Source of the DNA: Helichrysum umbraculigerum
Taxonomy: Eukaryota; Streptophyta; Magnoliopsida; Asterales; Asteraceae
Assembly (NCBI GenBank): GCA_949592205.1
Contig: CATIUR010000003.1
Span: 73,932,501-73,996,500, forward strand
Length of the DNA: 64,000 nucleotides
Reading direction: 5' to 3'
Of this stretch, positions 30,394 through 41,124 are shown in pieces (position 1 is the first letter of the stretch; each line of letters opens with the position of its first letter). Below the pieces are notes generated by a model. The model had not been told where the DNA came from. It did not search any database and was given only the letters and a program-made list of their open reading frames with translations. A program made the position numbers and the translations under genes.

Positions 30394-32825
30394 TGTGACA
30401 ACCGTCAATTTAGGACTATAGTTTAGTGCCTAATCAAGTGTAATACATGTAATTAGTTCTGTGTTAGGCTAATTAATGTATCAATTATTATATATATTGT
30501 TGAATATATATATCTACAATTATGCGATTTATTTAAATCGTACGAGTTTCAAATCGAATGAATTTCGATACAATAAATACGGACGTTGGTGAAAAATTGA
30601 TTTAAGTAATACAAGGATTTTAATAACGTTATTGTACTTAAAAATATTATGTCAATGATATTTAGTATCCAAGTTTTATCACATAATTGATATAAACGCG
30701 AATAAAATGTAATTGCGCAAACAAAACGATACAATTCATCTTTTATAATGTAATTATTAAATAGTTAGTAAAATACTTCAACAAAAATACTGAATAATTA
30801 TTCGTATTTTAAAACGTATATTAAAACATAGAAAATAAATATTTAACGTTCAAACGACGGAGTAAACGAACACCACACGGAGCGGGAACACGGGGCAAAA
30901 GTGGGAGTTTAACCTCCCACTCCCACCCACTTTTCTCTCATTTCTCTTTTTCTCTATCTCTCTCCTCTCTAATTTCTCTCAAGTTTCATCACCACCAAAC
31001 CATCCAAAATCAACAAATAAACACCTTAAACGACCTTGGATCTTCAAGCCCCTTTGGAAATAAACGACCACCTCGCGACGATCTACAATCCTATCTTTCT
31101 GGAATTTCATTTCGGCGATTTGTAAGTTTCCGACACAACTCCGAAAACTCTCGTTTTTAAGTTTTATAACTTGCTAGTTGTTTGTATAACCTTGTAATGT
31201 CCTAAAATGGGTTGGGTAAAAATATTATGCCGATCGATGGCCGGAAAATGCGTTTTTGAGGTTGAAACTCCGATCAGACCCCGTACGTCGCATTTGGCCT
31301 GGAGCAAATGCGACGCAGCGACCTACGTCGCACTATATCCCCAACGTCGCATATAGCGACGCAGCGACCTACGTCGCACCATATCCCCAACGTCGCATAT
31401 AGCGACGCAGCCTATTACGTCGCATTGACTTGCGAATGTCGCACATAGCGACGCAGACCTTAACGTCGCAAACCGAACCTACGTCGCATAAGCGACGTAG
31501 CACCCTACGTCGCTATTGACTTAGCAATGTTGACTTTGGCGACGCAACCCTTTTCGTCGCAAAAACCTTACGTCGCAGCCTGCGTCGCAGGCTACGTCGC
31601 ACAAAACAGAATCTTCAAACCTCAAAATTTTCGAAGTCAAAGTTACTGTAGAAAAGTCAAATTTTACTGTAGCAATTCACTGTAGCAGCAATATAATAAC
31701 ATTTTAGAACTATCGTTTCAACCGTCACCAACGGGCCGTACACATTTTCAAATACACAATTAAATCAACTAAGTCATAGTAACTTAGATAATTCAATCAA
31801 ACAAGTCGTTGTAACTTGTATCAACTTATTCCAAACAAGTCGTAGTAACTTGTAGCAAAACAATCAACCAAATCGGGGAAATTTGGACATTAAGTTAGAC
31901 AAACAATTCAAATGGTAGTCTTTCGGGTTACCAATACAATTAATGACAATTTAAGTGTCGTGGACACATTCAGGTTTCAAGCCTTTGGACACCAACTCAC
32001 AGCTAATTACTTCAAGTGTATTAAGTTAAACACTTCAAGAACCAGGTGAGTTTCATGGCCCCATTTTTCACTACTTTTACTAGGGGTGTGATATTACTAC
32101 TTCATTTTGTTTTACAAGTAGAACGCAAGTGCCAAACTTCAAATACTACATGAGTTCCAAGCTAATCAATTTAAAGTCCTCCATAGCATAGTCTCTAGTA
32201 TTTATAGCGTGAATGTTAGTATATGATATCATATGGGATTGACAATCCTCATCCGGGTTAGCACGCACTAACCGGTCAAACGGATGTATTAGCATTTAGG
32301 AAGACGAGTGTTGATTAGGCACTCGTAGGAGGCATTTCAAGTTAGGTTTCCTTAATTGGGCCTGACAAATCAAGTTAAGCTCAGACTATGTGCTCATGGA
32401 TAGTATAACTTTTATCTTGCTTAATTGCATTTTAAATTCAATATAAATCTTGCGGTTCTTACAACTATACATTGACATACAAACCCGTGAGCTCACCAGC
32501 GTTTTCGCTGACCCATTTTAGTATTTATCACAGGTACCCAGCAGTAGTTTGGCTGCACAAGCAGGAATTATTAGCTCGAGTCAGCATACATACAACTAGA
32601 GATTGGACTGCATTATTATATTTTGTAAAAGTAATTATGCTATGTAATCTCTCAATTTCAGGAACCGAGCTAATGTAACAATATTTTGATGTAAACATTT
32701 ACTTTATCTATACAAGTTTAAAACGACGCATATAGTGGTCGTTCATTATATCTTATGTGCTTTGTATATTGATTAGTGACACCCAAATCAAGCTTCCGCA
32801 AATCATTAAATTTGGGGGTGTCACA
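30394..32825 (+). repeat. Element D 3' LTR
   Basis: Pairs with 23067-25465. By eye there are fewer than about ten substitutions plus one block difference: at about 30649-30700 it carries a segment replaced by TAGTAAAATACTTCAA in the 5' LTR. Confidence 0.92.
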
Positions 32826-32860
32826 AATAAGTACTTAAAAACATGACTTTTTGGGTCACA

Positions 32861-32972
32861 TCACTTCCCTTATGGGAAAGTCTTCGAAGTAATGCTTTAA
32901 GCGATGACCATTAACCTTAAAATTACCTTCTGGTTCCTCGAGTTCGACTGCACCGTAAGGAAATACCTTTGA
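32861..32972 (-). pseudogene. pol: Element C integrase C-terminal fragment
   Basis: On the minus strand it codes VFPYGAVELEEPEGNFKVNG followed by HRLKHYFEDF, the usual end of an Athila/Ty3 integrase. Its left edge is cut by element B (LTR ends 32860) and its right edge by E. With the TSD counted once it joins the integrase at 43687. Confidence 0.78.
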
Positions 32973-33348
32973 TGTAACACCCCCAAATTTAATGATTTGC
33001 GGAAGCTTGATTTGGGTGTTACTAATCAATAACAAAGCACAAAGATAAATAGCAAACGACTCTATATGCGTCGCTTTAACAAAATATATTGATAACTGAA
33101 ATGTTTACAACATTTAAAGCTTTACATAGCTCGAGTTAAATAAAATGAGATTTCAGTACATAAGTACTTGTACAAAATATACTAATGCAAGAAAATCTCA
33201 ATCGTCTGTATGCTGACTCGAGCTAAATCCTGAAGCAGAAACATCCTACTGCTGGGTACCTGTGATATATGCTAAAAGGTCAGCTATAAAGCTGGTGAGC
33301 TCACAGGTTTGAAATCAAGTAATATCGTATGAACCGCAAGATTTAAGT

Positions 33349-33423
33349 AATGAATTGCATCCAGCAATTAAATAATGAATTGCATCCAGCAATTAAATAA
33401 TGAATTGCATCCAGCAATTAAAT
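33349..33423. repeat. Three tandem 25-bp repeats in the element E LTR
   Basis: Unit TAATGAATTGCATCCAGCAA plus TTAAA, three times. The same copy number occurs in the other LTR (41501-41575), so the expansion predates insertion. Element D has no such expansion here. Confidence 0.85.
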
Positions 33424-34119
33424 GATAATCATCGTGTATACAGCCATGAGCACATAGTTGAGCTTAACTCGAGGGCCGGGTCCCCTATAGAGAATTCCGG
33501 GCGAGGTGCCTCCACGAATGCCTAATCAACATTCGTCTTCCCAAATATTAGTACGTCCGTTTACCCGGTTAGTGCTTGCTAACCCGGACGAGGAGGGTCA
33601 ATCCTATATGGTACCATATACTAATATTCACGCTACAACGTATTAACAACTATGCTGACGGAGGACTTTAAATGATTAGTTTCGAAAAACTCATGTAGTA
33701 TATGAAAAGTTGGTACTTGCGTTCACATGTTAAAAGTTGAGCAGTATATCACACCCCTGAGTAAAACAGTAAAAGAGGGGCTATGAGACTCACCTGAGTC
33801 TGAGAGCGTTTAAACAAACGTAAGTTGATTAGCGAATAATGAAGTCCAACGACTTGTAACCTGAGGGTGTCCACGACACGCGATGGTTATAATCATGATT
33901 GGGTATCTCAAAAGATCACCCTTGTAGTTGTTACACAACTATATATATGTCCAAATTACTACGATTTGGTTGATTTGTTAAGTGTTTGAAAACATGTACG
34001 GCCCGTTGGTGACGGATTTGTAATAATAATCTCAACTATTATTATTGTGATTTCGTGGCGTTTTACTTTGAAAAATGTGTTTCGATTGTGTTTTAGAAGC
34101 CGTTACGGAATCTAAGTAC

Positions 34120-34205
34120 GGGGGTCCGGGGGCAGCGCCCCTGGTAGCGGGGTCCAAGGGGCGGCAGCCCCTGGCGGGGTCCAAGGGGCAGAGCCCCTGG
34201 CTGGG
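34120..34205. repeat. GC-rich GGGGTCCAAGGGGC tandem repeat in the element E LTR
   Basis: About three units of 27-30 bp, each with GGGGC(A/G)...GCCCCTGG able to fold into a short hairpin. It sits in otherwise AT-rich sequence inside the putative LTR intron. Repeated at about 42272-42357. Confidence 0.75.
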
Positions 34206-34344
34206 GTCGAGCTGCAAGGTCAGCTTGGAAAATTTTTATTTCTACTATATTGCTTTGACGAAAAACGCATCTGGGATCTGAATTCGGGTAAAATCGAGTG
34301 ATAAATTTTAGGTCTCGACACTTAGTAAAAATCTGAGTTTTCTG

Positions 34345-34637
34345 TGTTTTGCGACACAATATGCGACACTAAAGATGTTATGCGACACAAGGGTTGTGTC
34401 GCATAGAAAATGCGACACAATGTCTATACGACACAAGGGTTGTGTCGCATAGATGCGAGATGCTGATTCAACAGCGACATAGTGATTGTGTCGTATGGGG
34501 TATGCGACATAGTGGTTGTGTCGCAAGACTTGCGACACTAAATCTTTGGTACGACATAAGGTACGACACAAGGGATTTTATGCGACACTAAAGCCAAAAT
34601 ACGACACAACATGCGACACAAGGCTTGTGTCGCATGG
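34345..34637. repeat. TGCGACACA/TGTGTCGCA palindrome array in the element E LTR
   Basis: About 18 copies of GCGACA or its complement, often as TGCGACACAAGG facing TTGTGTCGCA. Same relative place as the ACGTCGCA array of D but a different core sequence. Repeated at about 42497-42789. Confidence 0.78.
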
Positions 34638-35534
34638 ATGAACATCAGCCCAGAAAGTCCGGCTGTCAAGGTTTTTCCGGCCAAAAATCCGTTTTAAACT
34701 CGTTTTCAGGTTATAAAATCGTGTTCTATACATTGTAATGGACATATACAAGTGATAATAACAACCACAAATGAAAAATACTAAGAATCGAGATATTTCG
34801 GGATTTTGTCGGAAACTTACAATTTGCCGAAATGAAAATCCGGAAAGGTAGCGTTGTAGATCGTCGCGAGGTGGTCGTGAATCTCTAAAAATATTGATGA
34901 TTCGGTTGCGTTTCGTGATGTTATTTTGCGGTTTTGTGGGTTTTTGGTGATTTGGTGGTTTGTTTCTTTTTAGAGAGAAAAAGAAGAGAGAGAGATAGAA
35001 GGAAAGATGAAATGAAGAAAAAGATGGGAGGTGGGGGTTTATCCCCACTTTTCCAGTTTTTCGCCCCGCGTCCCGTGTGGTGTTCGTTTGCTCCGTCATA
35101 TAATCGTTAAATAATTATTTACATTTTAATTATAAGTTCAAAATACAATTTATTACGCGATGTTTTATTTAAATATTTTACAATTTAATTTATATTGTAG
35201 TTATGAAATATAAGTTTGTTTATTTAGTTTGCGCGGTTTAATGTTTTAAATCGTGTAAGTTTGGTTTGTACGATACGAATGAATACGAAATATTATCAAA
35301 ATAATATTTTTGACATAAAAGCGTTATTTAATAAAGTTGATCACCAACGTCCGTATTAAATTGAATCGAAATACATCCGATTTAAATTGCGTACGATTTA
35401 ATCAAATCGCATTTTCGTATATATTCAACAATATATATAATTCGATACATTAATTAGCCTAACAAGGAACTAATTACATGTATTAACATATGATTAGGCA
35501 CTAAATCACTAGTCCTAATTTGGCGGGTGTTACA

Positions 35535-35550
35535 TTCTCCCCCTGTTAGG
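35535..35550 (-). other. Polypurine tract of element E
   Basis: Minus strand CCTAACAGGGGGAGAA directly before the 3' LTR. Confidence 0.8.
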
Positions 35551-35568
35551 AGAATTTCGTCCCGAAAT

Positions 35569-36356
35569 TTAGCTCGAAGTCGTGTTTGATGTAGAATCAG
35601 TGAATAGTTGCGGGTATTTGAGTCGCATTAGGTCTTCCCGTTCCCAGGTGAATTCTGGACCACGCCGCGAATTCCATCTGACCTTGACGATGGGAATACG
35701 ACTTTGTTTCAGTTGTTTGACCTCACGGTCCATAATTTCAGCGGGTTCCTCAACGAAGTGAAGTTTATCGTCAACACGAATTTCATTTGTGGAATAATAA
35801 GTGTCTCATCAGATAGACACTTCTTCAAATTTGAAATATGAAAAGTAGGGTGCACGCTGCTGAGTTCGGATGGCAGCTGCAATCGATAAGCTACGGGGCC
35901 AATCCGTTCGAGGATCTCAAAAGGCCCGATGTACCTGGGATTTAACTTCCCGCGTTTGCCAAAACGGATGACGCCTTTCCAAGGCGATACTTTTAAGAGT
36001 ACTCGATCCCCAACTTGGAACTCGAGTGGTTTGCGTCTCACGTCAGCATAACTTTTCTGACGATCACGTGCGGCTTTGAGTCGGTTTTGGATTTCCACTA
36101 TTTTCTCAGTGGTGGCGTGAATGAGTTCAGGACCAGTGAGTTGACTATCTCCCACTTCAATCCAACAGATCGGTGATCGGCACTTACGACCGTACAGTGC
36201 CTCAAAAGGTGCAGCCTTAATGCTGGCGTGATAGCTGTTATTGTACGAGAATTCGCACAGCGGTAGATGTCTTTCCCAGTTTGTACCGAAATCAACTACG
36301 CAGGCGCGTAGCATATCTTCCAGGGTTTGAATGGTTCGTTCACGTTGGCCATCGGT
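35569..36356 (-). pseudogene. pol: Element E integrase end and chromodomain-like tail
   Basis: In frame behind the stop at 36357-36359. Opens with the third catalytic (Glu) region and the GPFEILERIGPVAYRL motif. At about 35785-35795 a one-base loss relative to D shifts the frame, so the open part ends at 35709, and the chromodomain-like stretch is readable in another frame to TAA at 35569-35571. Confidence 0.82.
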
Positions 36357-39300
36357 TTAAGGATGGTACGCGGTACTCATATCGAGACGGGTACCCATAG
36401 CTTTCTGAAGTGATTGCCAAAAGTGAGAAGTGAAACGGGCATCTCTGTCAGAGATGATTGAGACTGGAACACCGTGATGAGAAACGATTTCCTTGATATA
36501 GATTTGTGTAAGGCGTTCCATTTTATCGTTTTCTTTGATTGCCAGGAAATGAGCAGATTTGGTGAGACGATCGACGATCACCCAAATGGTATCGCAACCG
36601 CTCGACGACTTGGGTAGTTTGGTTATGAAATCCATGGCAATTTGATCCCATTTCCATTCAGGGATTTCAGGTTGTTGGAGTAAACCAGGAGGTTTCTGAT
36701 GTTCGGTTTTGACTTTCGAGCAAGTAAGACATTTGCTGACATAAGTGGCGATTTCGGCCTTCATGTTTGGCCACCAATAAAATTCCTTGATTCCGTGGTA
36801 CATCTTGTCGGATCCTGGATGAATAGAATATTTAGACTTGTGAGCCTCGTCCATCACCAAGTCTCTTAGGTTCCCAAAACTAGGCAACCAGATTCGGTTT
36901 GAGAAATACCTAATCCCGTTAGATTTGATTTCAAATTGTTTGTCAATGCCCCGCAAGGCTTCATGTTTGATGTTTTCCGGTTTCAGGGCTTCGATCTGAG
37001 CGGTACGAATTTGAATGGTAAGATCGTTATGAATGGTCATACTGAGGGCTCGGACTCGAAGGGGTTTTGATCGTTCCTTTCGACTGAGGGCATCGGCTAC
37101 AACATTAGCCTTCCCTGGATGGTACTTGATCTCGCAATCGTAATCGGTAAGCAACTCGACCCATCGACGTTGCCTCATATTGAGATCCTTCTGATCGAAG
37201 ATATGTTGGAGACTTTTATGATCGGTAAAAATGGTGCACTTAGTGCCGTAGAGATAATGTCTCCAGATTTTGAGAGCAAAAACGACAGCTCCAAGTTCGA
37301 GATCATGAGTGGTGTAGTTCTTTTCGTGAATTTTTAGCTGTCGTGAGGCATAAGCAATGACCTTGTCTCGTTGCATCAACACACAACCGAGACCTTGACG
37401 GGAAGCATCGCAGTATACCACGAAGTCATCGGTGCCTTCGGGTAAGGATAGAATCGGAGTACTGCAAAGCTTTTGTTTCAAAAGTTGGAACGCTGACTCT
37501 TGTTTTTCAGTCCAATCGAACCTTTTGTCCTTCTGAGTCAGTACCGTAAGTGGTTGAGCTATTTTGGAGAAATTTTCGATAAATCGCCGATAGTACCCAG
37601 CAAGACCCAAGAATTGACGTACTTCAGTTGCAGAGGTGGGTGCTTGCCAGTCTTTGATTGCCTCGATCTTTGATGGGTCCACGTGAATTCCCTGACTGTC
37701 GATCACGTGACCAAGAAATTGAACGGTTTGAATCCAGAACTCACACTTAGAGAATTTAGCGTAAAGCTCCTCATGTCTAAGTAGTTCAATGATGGTCTTA
37801 AGGTGTTGCGCATGTTCTTGCTCGTTGCGCGAGTAAATGAGTATGTCATCGATAAAGACAATGACAAACTTATCGAGGTAAGGTTTGCACACCCGGTTCA
37901 TGAGGTCCATGAATACAGCCGGTGCGTTGGTTAGACCAAAGGGTATCACTTGGAATTCGTAGTGCCCGTAACGAGTTCTGAAAGCAGTTTTTAGAATATC
38001 GGCGTCGCGAACTCGTAACTGATGATAACCTGATCGCAGGTCGATTTTTGAGTAGAAACTTGAACCCTGAAGTTGGTCGAATAGATCATCAATGCGAGGA
38101 AGTGGGTATCGGTTTTTGACGGTCAATTTGTTCAATTCTCGGTAGTCGATGCACATTCGGAAAGAACCGTCCTTCTTCTTAACAAATAAGACCGGAGCTC
38201 CCCAAGGTGAAGAACTCGGTCTAATGAATCCTCGATCCAGAAGTTCCTGTAACTGAGAGGACAACTCCTGAAGTTCGGACGGGGCTAAACGGTATGGTGC
38301 GCGGGCCACCGGTGCGGCACCCGGCACGAGATCAATTGAGAACTTGACCTGTCTAGATGGAGGTAAACCAGGCAGTTCTTCTGGAAAGACTTCGGGAAAG
38401 TCTCTAACAATCGGCACATCCTCAAGTCGCTTCTCCTCCGACTTCTTCTCCGTGATGTGTGCAAGTATTGCGGGGTAACCCTTTCTCAGAAATTTTTGGG
38501 TTTTTAAGCAGGAGATTATATTGAGTCCTTTCCCACCGGTCTCCCCCTGTATGATCAAGGTTCCACCGGCAGCGAGTGGAATGCGGACGATCTTATCGTA
38601 ACAAATGATTTCAGCTCGATGTTTGGACAACCAGTCCATTCCAATGATGACGTCGAAACTTCCGATTTCAATGGGTATAAGGTCGATCGAAAAGGTTTCG
38701 TCAGCTAGGTTTAAAGTGCAATTAGGTATCACACTGGTGGTTTCTACAAGTTTTCCATTTGCTAGCTCTACAGTGTACTTAACATCTAAGGCAACAGGAG
38801 TGATGTCAAGTAATGGGCAAAAATCATCGGAGATAAAGCTTCTATCAGCACCAGTATCAAATAGAACAGAAGCATTTAAGTTGTTGAGGAGGAACATACC
38901 CGAGACCACATTCGGGTCCTGGCGGGCGTCCCCAGATTTGATGACGAAAGCTCTGCTTCGGGTGATGTTGTTGTTGCTGTTGCGGTTGTTGTTGTTGTTG
39001 TTCTTCAGTTTTGGGCACGAGTCCCTGAAATGCCCAGGTTTCCCACACTCAAAGCATACTTTGGGTGGTCTGGTGTTGTTGTTAGAATTGTTGTTGGCAG
39101 GAGAGCGGCAGTCCTTTGTGAGATGGCCGTACCTCTTGCAATTGTTGCAAAAGGGACCACAGGAGCCTTCATGGTGGCGACTGCACTTGGGACAATAGGG
39201 TTTGCTCCCAGTGTAGCCCCGGGTGATGTCAGTGGTGGTGTTGTAGGCTTTGATGGTGTCGGGTTTCTTGTTTTGTTGGTTTGAGTGGTTGTTGTGGTGG

Positions 39301-40016
39301 TCAGACCACTTTCGTTTGTTGTTGTGGGAGGATGAAGTGGGTGGTTCAGAATCTTGGCTCATTGACATCAAGTCTTGGGCCAATAGGATCGCACCGTCAA
39401 TGGTGGTTGGTTTTGAAGAGATGACGTGTCCCCGAACAGGATCAGGGAGACCAAGGGTGTACTTCCTGATTTTATCAGGTTCAGTGCTAACCATAGCTGG
39501 GCGGAGAGCAGCTAGTTGTTGAAACCTGGTGGTATAACCATCGATATCACCACCCTGAACCTTTAAGTTCCAGAACTCCTCATCTAGCTTTTGGAGTTTG
39601 GCGATAGAGCAATATTTGGCAGTGAGTTTGGCTTTCAATTCCTTCCAAGTGAGTTGGTAGGCAATGTCAGCACCCACTGATTGGGTATATGAATTCCACC
39701 AAGAGTGGGCATCATCTTCAAGAGAGCAGGTGGCGAAGTTTACTTTGTCGTTCTCCGCGCATTTACTAACACGGAAAACAGTTTCCATTTTCTCGAACCA
39801 TCTGATCAGTCCGATGGCTCCTTCAGAACCCTTGAAGCTCGAGGGTTTGTAGCTTTGGAAGTCCTTGTAAGAACAAGGTTTGACGGCAGAGGTTCCAGCG
39901 GTATCGCTGTTTCTTGTGGAGTTGGGTGGGGTATTCCGAGCCAAGGCTTCAGTAACAGCCTGGGTTATGAGTGACGTGATCTGAGCATCTGTGTAAGGTC
40001 GTGTCTTTGGCGGCAT
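36357..40016 (-). pseudogene. gag-pol: Element E Gag-protease-RT-RNase H-integrase polyprotein, truncated by a stop
   Basis: 1219 codons in one frame. Gag with CSYKDF, FKGSEGAIGLIRWFEKME and two CCHC knuckles (CNNCKRYGHLTKDC, CFECGKPGHFRDSC); protease LFDTGADRSFI with catalytic Asp at 387; RT with FIDD Asp pair at 723-724; RNase H with YCDASRQGLG and the ELGAVVFALK helix; integrase zinc-binding region, first Asp at about 1129 and second in ISDRDARF. It ends at TAA 36357-36359 in the HP-TDGQ motif where D has CAA (Gln), between the second Asp and the Glu of the DDE triad. The truncated integrase would be inactive; Gag to RNase H look intact. Fused Gag-Pol in one frame is normal for the clade. 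Confidence 0.92.
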
Positions 40017-40304
40017 GATTCTTCAATAAAAGAAATGAAGATACATGAGATTTTGTAAGAAAATTGTATTTATTTCAGATGTACATGTATGAAGGTGGTA
40101 ATACATAACATCAATATGAAAAAGAATTATGGCAATTAATATGAGTTGAACAACAAGAAATATTTGATAGCTAATACGAGTTCAAAGGTTACATCCTACA
40201 GATGTATTACAAAAGATGTCGGGAATTGTTACATCCGACTGAATTATAGAGTAGCGCGTAGATAGTTACTAGATTACAGGATAGATTACAAGACAAAGAC
40301 TACA

Positions 40305-40796
40305 CTAGTCTTGACGTAGATTAATTTGTTCCATCATCATGACAAGACGGTCCACAGTGTTTGCAAGCCTGCTAGCTTGTCGGGCGTTGTCTTCTGCTAG
40401 CGCAAGTCGTTGTGTTATTCCGCGCGCATACTCTTCTGCTTCATGTGAGCGTTGCTCACATTCTTCCATCCTTTGTTGTAGAAGGGCATTTTCCACCCTT
40501 ATTTCTATAATTTGGTTGCGAAGGACATCCATGTTGTTGTTTGTAGTTTCAAGGTCGTCGGAGACCTGTTCTATGCGTTCAAGAGACGTAAGTCGCCAGT
40601 TTTCATTCGTTTCCTGCAACACGACATCCATGGTGCGAAGTCGCTGCTCGTGTTGGTTTACCCTAGCGGCTAAAGCCGGTAAGGCGATGTGAGTGGGATA
40701 CGGGCCAGCTCGAGGCAACCTGTTGTTCCTCCTTGCTACCCTTGGGTTCTGCGACCCGGATTGAGAGCGAGATGAATTTGATGGGATGTTTGCCAT
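40305..40796 (-). CDS. Coiled-coil ORF upstream of gag in element E
   Basis: 163 codons, intact, 312 nt after the primer-binding site and 288 nt before gag. The first 45 residues are basic (RVARRNNRLPRAGP). From residue 45 to the end it is a long helix with heptad-like hydrophobic spacing (ERIEQVSDDLETTNNNMDVL; ENALLQQRMEECEQRSHEAE), predicted coiled coil. No catalytic motif. Flanking leader sequence aligns with D, which lacks this ORF and about 0.8 kb around it. I do not recognise it from a named family; an accessory Gag-like or RNA-binding role is only a guess. Confidence 0.65.
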   Translation of the reverse strand: MANIPSNSSRSQSGSQNPRVARRNNRLPRAGPYPTHIALPALAARVNQHEQRLRTMDVVLQETNENWRLTSLERIEQVSDDLETTNNNMDVLRNQIIEIRVENALLQQRMEECEQRSHEAEEYARGITQRLALAEDNARQASRLANTVDRLVMMMEQINLRQD

Positions 40797-40884
40797 TTCT
40801 GAGACAAAGCGTTAGTAAGATTGAGGCCTATATTCATATAGCTCCTATATAATATAGCCTATTGAGTGTCTAGCATAAACATGT

Positions 40885-40938
40885 TTAAGTCACGGTTCTC
40901 TCGAGGTCAGAGTCTTCTATTGTACCCTGTTCAGCCAT
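40885..40938 (-). CDS. Short upstream ORF of element E (17 codons)
   Basis: MAEQGTIEDSDLERTVT then TAA; counterpart of 25652-25732 in D. Too short to judge coding potential. Confidence 0.3.
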   Translation of the reverse strand: MAEQGTIEDSDLERTVT

Positions 40939-41108
40939 AACTACTTTCAGGTCTTACATCATCTTTGCTTAATTGTACATAGTTGATCAGGCTATGTTAA
41001 ATTAAACTCGTATGATGTAATCACTGAACCAGTTATACCTAATAAGGAATACCGCCTAATGGTCATAGTCTAGGCTCACTAAATGCAACCTAGTTCACTA
41101 TAACCTTA

Positions 41109-41121
41109 GGCTCTGATACCA
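41109..41121 (-). other. Primer-binding site of element E (initiator tRNA-Met)
   Basis: Reverse complement TGGTATCAGAGCC, three bases from the LTR, as in D. Confidence 0.85.
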
Positions 41122-41124
41122 ATC

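Larger units (their letters stand above)
23067..32825 (+). mobile_element. Element D: Tekay-like Ty3/gypsy retrotransposon, full length, defective
   Basis: LTRs at 23067-25465 and 30394-32825, TSD AATAA (23062-23066 and 32826-32830), an initiator-Met PBS, gag-pol, and a polypurine tract. Order is protease, RT, RNase H, integrase, chromodomain-like end. Coding capacity is lost through one frameshift and two stops. Inserted in the right LTR of B. Confidence 0.93.
11644..32860 (-). mobile_element. Element B: non-autonomous Athila-like retrotransposon, split by D and invaded by A
   Basis: Minus strand. The left (3') LTR is 11644-13220, truncated on the left by A. The internal region is 13221-20637, the PBS 20638-20655, and the right (5') LTR 20662-23066 plus 32831-32860 around element D. 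Order in its own direction: leader, 487-codon module ORF, spacer with probable internal promoter and intron, envelope-like ORF, 3' non-coding region. There is no gag, RT or integrase. The right edge abuts integrase sequence of C, so B is nested in C; its left edge and target duplication are outside the window. Confidence 0.85.
33260..34820 (-). other. Putative leader intron inside the element E left LTR
   Basis: On the minus strand donor AAATT/GTAAGTTTCC at 34820 and acceptor ATATCACAG/GTACCC ending 33260, both matching D. The copy in the 5' LTR is 41412-42972 (1561 bp). Confidence 0.42.
32973..35534 (-). repeat. Element E left (3') LTR
   Basis: TGTAACACCCCC...GGGTGTTACA. Contains three 25-bp repeats (33349-33423), a GC-rich triplication (about 34120-34205), a palindrome array (about 34345-34637) and a putative leader intron (33260-34820). 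Next to the polypurine tract at 35535. Confidence 0.94.

Noticed and set aside
32826..32860. A separate small element between D and C
   Set aside because: It is the D target duplication plus the last 30 bases of the element B right LTR, as shown by the left LTR at 13191-13220.
38605..39522. Plus-strand frames antisense to E gag-pol (up to 197 codons)
   Set aside because: Mirror frames of a conserved pol gene; composition and position explain them.
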